Source of the DNA: Kryptolebias marmoratus
Lineage: Eukaryota; Chordata; Actinopteri; Cyprinodontiformes; Rivulidae
NCBI RefSeq assembly: GCF_001649575.2
Contig: NC_051445.1
Span: forward strand, 24,980,061-25,044,060
Length of the DNA: 64,000 nucleotides
Reading direction: 5' to 3'
The position numbers were made by a program, and so were the translations under genes. Positions 59,101 through 64,000 of the stretch are shown one piece after another. The notes beneath the pieces were generated by a model, which made no database searches, was not told the DNA's origin, and worked only from the letters and a program-made list of their open reading frames with translations. Every line of letters begins with the position of its first letter. The first letter of the stretch is position 1.

Positions 59101-60742
59101 AGGCTGTAGAAGTATCCAATGAGCTGTTTGGACCATCAGCGGAGACACACAGGGAGCTCTCAGTGTCCTTCAGGTCCGTTTGACCTCTCATATATTGGGT
59201 TTCACAGGTATTTTGATGAAAGTTGTTCTCCCACCTTCAAACACAGAGTGCAACATTTGACACAATCTGAAGCAACACGTCACATCTCGATACGTTGCGT
59301 GGTTTTATGTGACGCCGTGGGCTTTTAAGAAGCAGAGACGTCTGCAGGGTCTGGATGTGGAAAACAGCTGGGCTGCAGAGAGACAAACAGCAGTCAACTT
59401 TGGAGCTCAAATAAAAAATAAATAAAAGTAGCAGAAAAACAAGAAGCTGTCGCTTTAAATGTTAACATCAGGCTCACCTCCACAGGTCAGAGCCAGGCAT
59501 TTTCAATTAGAGCTCCCCGCAGACTGCAGCCGGCTTTTGGTTAGCAGCTTGGAAGGGGAAGCGTTAGCAATACAGCAGTTGGGTCAAAAGTCCACGAATG
59601 CAGTCCATATGAGACAGTTTCCAGGACATACATAAGTCATTTACACCCACACAGTCAGACGCTTTAAAGAAGCAGTGAGTCACCCTGAAATACGTCAGAG
59701 AGGGAAATGAGAGTAACATTTCTTTACAAAGATGATCTCTAAGCCCCTCTCTGTTTAGTTCATGTTTCTCTGCATATCTTACAAGACACAGATGCATTAA
59801 CAGATTGATGTTTTGTCTTCGTAAATTAAACAATGGCTGCTGCCAGTGGAAAGGATCAGCTGCATCCATGTGTGTCATTCTAATTTCCTCCAAACTCTCG
59901 TGTTTGGTTTGGTGAACAAATAAACGAATAATTGAATCGGATTATTGAATACTTAATCTGAAAATGGAATCCAGTCATTGTAGAATTTAAGCACACCGTC
60001 TTCCAGACACAAAGTTGGATGTATTGAGATGGAATAAGAGACGTTCTGCTCATCACCAGGACTTACATTGATGTAGGTACAGCCTCAGGGGAACTGTGAC
60101 CTTGTCACGATCATGGTATAAGGCCAGTCCTGCCTCAGATTCTCCCGCCAGTGCACACAGGCCCTCTGTCCTGGCTGCACTGCCACCATGATGACGAACC
60201 ACCCTGACCTCACTGCAAAGGTTTTGAGAACTGCTGTGGACCTATTACACATAAAGGGAGGACCGCCGCGTGCCTGAAGGCCTCGCCAAAACCCTGCAAA
60301 GACCATCCATGTTCTGATGGATTTTTAATTTTTCACGTCATCATCCACTGTGAAAGGCAGCAAAAACACGTACAATTAAAAGCCTAGCATTCCTTGCAGG
60401 ATTTCATATTGCCTGCTGCCTTTTATGCCAGGGTTTTGAGAATGACTCTCAGCTACAGCCACATCTCATTTTAGCTCGGTGTCTGTGAAAGTGACCGAAT
60501 TGCAGACATTTTTGTGGTGGCTAACATCGATTAGCTGTGGCTGCTGGCTGTAGGGTCCTCCTTACCTTTTGCCATTATAATTTTAATAAACTGATGTTAA
60601 AGTGAAAGAGCGATGCCAACCAACAACTACTTTTCTCCTTTTCTGCCTGTTTCACGTCCAGGTGCTGCTTCCTCCGTATGATGACAACGTCAGCGTCCCT
60701 CCCAAACAGGCTCCTCCCCCCTACACCTCTGCTACAGCCTGA
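50137..60742 (+). CDS. laptm4b: Lysosomal-associated transmembrane protein 4 beta, 7 coding exons
   Basis: LAPTM4B is a late endosome/lysosome membrane protein involved in receptor sorting, mTORC1 signalling and sphingolipid handling. Exons: 50137-50247, 51685-51796, 54286-54359, 54581-54703, 54810-54908, 56570-56665 and 60662-60742. They give 231 residues (226 in the human short form). Four hydrophobic segments lie at about 28-50, 77-98, 103-128 and 155-180. Diagnostic stretches are [20 protein letters not shown] and [20 protein letters not shown]. Two PY motifs, LPPY (208-211) and PPPY (223-226), recruit NEDD4-family ligases. The ATG at 50137 directly follows an in-frame TAA; a second in-frame ATG at 50152 has a better context (AAGATGC) and may be the real start, giving 226 residues. 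The paralogue LAPTM4A is the main alternative, but the NDTT-LLPPYDD end and the mtdh neighbour favour 4B. Confidence 0.93.
50248..51684 (+). other. laptm4b: laptm4b intron 1, with repeat units
   Basis: The 1.4-kb intron contains two copies of a roughly 220-bp repeat (from about 51081 and 51305), each with a CAGCTACYACCAC core followed by TTTTAGCTCAATATCTGTAA-like sequence. It ends in a short pyrimidine tract before CCTAAG. No additional exon is seen. Confidence 0.6.
51797..54285 (+). other. laptm4b: laptm4b intron 2, with repeat units
   Basis: The 2.5-kb intron holds two more diverged copies of the same repeat family (cores near 52660 and 53030). It also has T-rich runs near 52359 and 53409. 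I see no extra coding exon. Confidence 0.6.
54909..56569 (+). other. laptm4b: laptm4b intron 5
   Basis: The 1.66-kb intron has a short TA-rich run near 54945-54968 and a T run at 55069. Several ORFs of up to about 110 codons occur but have no recognisable similarity and no splice signals that would add them to the gene. Confidence 0.5.
56888..58138 (+). mobile_element. Tc1/mariner-like element with degenerate transposase, in laptm4b intron 6
   Basis: The left end begins TACAACCACAACTCTGAAAA. The complement of the right end begins CACAACTCAATTCCAAAGAT, forming imperfect inverted termini about 1.25 kb apart. Near 57817-57850 the + strand translates as [11 protein letters not shown], which resembles the WPxxSPDLNPIE signature of Tc1/mariner-type DDE transposases. 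The expected Trp codon is a stop (TGA), so the copy is dead. Superfamily placement rests on this motif. Confidence 0.65.
58139..60661 (+). other. laptm4b: laptm4b intron 6, distal part
   Basis: The 2.5 kb leading to the last exon contain one more diverged copy of the laptm4b intronic repeat (about 60411-60540, CTCAGCTACAGCCACATCTC). Otherwise it holds only short random ORFs. The acceptor ends TTTCACGTCCAG at 60661. Confidence 0.5.
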
Positions 60743-61745
60743 AAGCTACTCCAGCGTCCTGCTGTTAATAACCCACCCCAGCTAAATTTATGCACCACAC
60801 TGCCTCTCCAGTGAACCTTTGACTCCTAACGATGTTGTAGCATACAGATGTGCATGTGCAGATGTGTCCATCGTATGTCCACATGCATTCACCATCACCT
60901 TGACCTCTCGGCTCGTCTTGTTATTACCGCTGAACTTAGACTTTCCTCTGTTCTGTCTCTGGTAGTATCATCCCTTTTCATGTGTTTGAATCCTGGTGAA
61001 ACAACATATGGAAGCTGTAGAAAGTTTGATAGATAATATATATTTTTTATTAATCCTATTTATTCTCCGTGTGTCTGTGTTAGTATCACGTGGGTCCTGT
61101 AGAGACATATTCATCTTGAGCACAAATGCAACAGTGACAAGCTCGTTGCCCACAGTAGTGAAGTGCGTCCGGATGAGCGGAGTCATCGTGTGTCTGCTTT
61201 TGTCTTGTTTCTGCTCGCGATCAGGGTTGGATTGCCTTCGTTCACAACTTTCCGTCGGGGTGCGCCACCTGAAAGTTTCCCAAAGAGATGTATCTGCCTG
61301 TATTCTGACATGATCAAAGAGCAGCCTCGTGTACATCAAACATATCACCTTGTTTTTGTCCTTCGAACAGAATTGTAGAGTCCGAATAAATCGTGTTTTA
61401 TTGTGCTTCTTGTTACCCTTTAAATGTGTGTTTCTACTGACTGACAAGAAATGTCTCCTGCTGATGGACGTCTGTTTTTAAAGCATAGAAGAAGCTCTGA
61501 AGTGGAATCGGTTCGCTCCTTGGAGTCAGTATGAATGAGATGCTGAGGCGTGGTAAATATGAACCCTGGTTGTGTTTTTTCAATCAATGTGTGTGTAAAC
61601 ATGAGCTCGTTCCACCAGATGCACTTATCGGCTGGCTGCTCGACGGAAACAAAATGTCCCGCTGGTCCACCTCGAGTACCGCTGCTGTACGGAAAATAAA
61701 GATGGGACCTTTATTTGTCTATTAAAATAAAATTTGAACTAATGT
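60743..61745 (+). terminator. laptm4b: laptm4b 3' UTR with polyadenylation signals
   Basis: AATAAA hexamers lie at 61695-61700 and 61726-61731, about 0.95 kb after the stop codon, followed by a GTTGTGTGTTT-type GU-rich element. Together they mark a credible transcript end. Confidence 0.7.
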
Positions 61746-61749
61746 TGTG

Positions 61750-62904
61750 TGTTTCATTTTGTTTTTAAATAAACCTGAAGTCGAACTTGTTGAGCGTTAA
61801 ACCGCTGATTACTATTCAGCTCTTATTCTTCTGTTTCAGTCATGACTCTCAGTTTGCTACTCCCACAACGTTAAAAAGAAAAATACAGGAAAATCACTGG
61901 AAGTAGTGGGCTGGAACCTTTAGCAGCAATACATCGTACAACGTAGACAAAATTAACAAAAGCTGCAAAAGAAATTTCCTCAAATTTTCACGAATTTCCC
62001 ATGAGATTTTGGTGAAATGACTGATGGCTAAACCTCAGGGAAATCTTCATTCAGAGGTTATAGGTTACAGATAGTTGGGCTTTACACACTTGAACTGGCA
62101 CTTTGAGATCTTTTACAATTTTTAAACAATTGCAGTTTTAGGTTTTATAATTTTCTGGTGATTTTACAACTAAATGCTCAACTTACTGTGTGAAAATGCC
62201 ACATCAATCTTTGAGCCCTCTAAACTTTCCTAAATTTTAGCAAAGAAATTCTTTCCGTTCACTCAAACTTTACTCTTTTTTCACAGCTAGTACATCAAAA
62301 TGGTTGGTTAGAAATGAGATTGTTTTAATTTCCAGTCTTTTCAGAAACTGTTATTAAGCTTAAGATTCAGAGAGTTTGTCTCTGTCCCCATTTTATGAAA
62401 TTACAGTCACTTTCTTTGCTTGTTATACAGGTAATAAACTATAAATAATGAGAATATTCCACAATGTGGTTTATTTTCCTTTTAATCAGGCCCTAATGTG
62501 AAAAACGTTTAAGTAGCTTGTGGCGTGTCAGATTGGGGATTTATTCCACTTGGCTGGTACAAACCTGAGTAACAATATCTGATTTAAACGCGTCCTGCAG
62601 TTATTGTTTTAGCAGCAGACCGAGCTGTACGAGAGGCGTCTCCAAAGTTGGAGTCAGAAGGGGGTGAAAACAGAGAGATGGAGCAGATGGAGCTGAGCAA
62701 AGCACAAAGACAGAAGTCTGGGATTTCTGTATGTTTATGTCAAGCAACTGGACGAGGTTTTCATTTTCCAGAGGAACTTTCCCGTTGACTCAGTTTGGAG
62801 ATTTCTTAGAAAACTTTGCTTCAAGGAATTGAAGGTTTGCTGGTTTAAAGAATAAAGTGAGTACACTTTTTATTGTTTAAACTGCTCTTTTTGAAAGCCA
62901 TGAA

Positions 62905-62962
<58 letters not shown>

Positions 62963-63207
62963 ATGACAGAATTTCAATGACTGAACTAATGAAGTTTGTA
63001 AAATGTTTCGTTTTGGTTTTTAATCAACTGTGTATTTGTAAGGTCTGAGTCAGGAAACAATGTAGCTTCCTTCATCTGTGTCCTGAAAAGTCATCAGGAC
63101 AGGGAAATGTGCAAAACAGAGATCAGGACAGGTCCCCTAAAAGCTGCTCAGCACATGCTGGTTTTGTGTTTCACAGTTAAAACTCAACATTCACTTATCC
63201 TCATGTA
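61750..63207. other. Intergenic DNA downstream of laptm4b
   Basis: No supported gene. A (TA)n microsatellite lies at 62908-62959. A stretch at about 62600-62860 has moderate GC content and ends in AATAAA/GTGAGT, which could be a donor of an untranslated exon of the next gene, but no coding sequence accompanies it. Confidence 0.4.
62908..62959. repeat. (TA)n microsatellite
   Basis: This is an uninterrupted alternation of T and A for about 52 bases (some 26 units). Confidence 0.95.
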
Positions 63208-64000
63208 CAATCCCAAATCTGACAAAGTTGGGACGTTGTGTAAGATGTAAATATAAACAGAATTCAATTTGCAAATCTCATGAGCACAGATTTTATTCAC
63301 AATAGAACACATCAAATGTTTAAACTTAGAAATTATACAATTTTAGGGGAAAAAACAAGGTAGTTTTATATTTTATGGCAGCAACACATCTCAAAAAAGT
63401 AGGAACGGGGCCATGTTTCCTACCGTGAAGCATCCCTTCTTCTTTTAACGTCAGGACCTGAGGAGAGCAGCTGCTGGAGCTTTTAGAGGGAACGTTGTCC
63501 CATTCTGGTCTGATGGAGGATTCTAGCTGCTCAACAGTCCTGGGTCTTATTTGGATTTTTCATTTCATGATGACTCAAATGTCAATTGATGAGAGGTCTG
63601 GACTGCAGGCAGGTCAGTTCAGCTCCTGGACTTTTCTCCTATGAAGTCATGCAGCTGTAATGGATGTGGTTTAGTATTATCTTGATGAAATATTGAAGGC
63701 CTTCCCTGAAAAAGAAGTCATTTAAATGGGACCACATGTTGTTCTCAAACCTGTATATACTTTTCTGCACTGATGGTGGTGATGCTGCTCATGCCAGAGG
63801 CACTAATGCACCCCCTTACCATCAGAGAGGCTAGCTTTTGAACTGTGAGCTGATAAGGCTGGACGGTCCCTCTCCTCTTTAGTACGGAGGATGTGGAGTT
63901 TCTGGCTTTCCAACAGAATTTTAAATTTTGATTTGTCTGACCACAGAACAGATTTCTATTTTCCTCTGACCATTTCAAATGAGCTTTGGTTCAGAGAAGA
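63208..64000 (-). mobile_element. Second Tc1/mariner-like element, inverted relative to the first, cut by the window end
   Basis: The left terminus (TACAATCCCAAATCTGACAA) and the internal phrase GTCAGGACCTGAGGAGAGCA match the element at 56888-58138. Its transposase-like region (complement of about 63595-63630) lies on the minus strand, so it is in opposite orientation. A short frame at 63745-63978 (minus) is probably a fragment of the transposase. The copy continues past the window. Confidence 0.65.

Noticed and set aside
62600..62862. Possible untranslated first exon of the next gene (MATN2 follows LAPTM4B in human) ending in a GTGAGT donor
   Set aside because: There is no coding sequence, no clear promoter and no following exon inside the window to support it.

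Overview
The window is vertebrate, from a teleost fish and most likely a percomorph. The genes are split into many small exons with GT-AG introns. The introns are AT-rich and carry typical fish transposon remnants. The predicted proteins match vertebrate UBR5, MTDH and LAPTM4B almost residue for residue over long stretches. Nothing prokaryotic was seen. There is one assembly gap (24228-25014).

Layout: (1) 1-1735 is upstream sequence with no gene I can support. (2) 1736-37370 is ubr5 on the + strand, complete from start to stop. I placed 58 coding exons whose lengths sum to exactly 2829 codons (2828 residues); the reading frame stays open through every junction and ends in a HECT domain with its catalytic cysteine. 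(3) 37371-38463 is a short intergenic and promoter stretch. (4) 38464-44450 is mtdh (metadherin/LYRIC/AEG-1) on the + strand, 13 coding exons, 541 residues. (5) 44470-46460 holds repeats and low-complexity DNA. (6) 46474-48377 on the - strand is a small multi-exon gene that I do not recognise. It encodes about 194 residues, very acidic in the middle, with several basic nuclear-localisation-like clusters, behind a TATA box. (7) 50137-61745 is laptm4b on the + strand, 7 coding exons, 231 residues, with a four-pass membrane protein and C-terminal PY motifs. (8) 61750-64000 is repeat-rich downstream DNA, including a (TA)n tract and a Tc1/mariner-like element cut by the window edge.

The three named genes are not one pathway. 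UBR5 is a large nuclear/cytoplasmic ubiquitin ligase, MTDH is an ER/nuclear-envelope scaffold that binds SND1, and LAPTM4B is a late endosomal/lysosomal membrane protein whose PY motifs recruit NEDD4-type ligases. All three lie on the + strand. MTDH and LAPTM4B are also neighbours in human (8q22), so the order is largely ancestral; the unknown minus-strand gene between them looks like a lineage-specific insertion.

The points most worth follow-up are the unknown acidic gene with its 35-bp minisatellite, a long Gly/Ser expansion in UBR5, possible alternative splice sites in ubr5, a 92-codon out-of-frame upstream ORF overlapping the laptm4b start, and a repeat family recurring within laptm4b introns.
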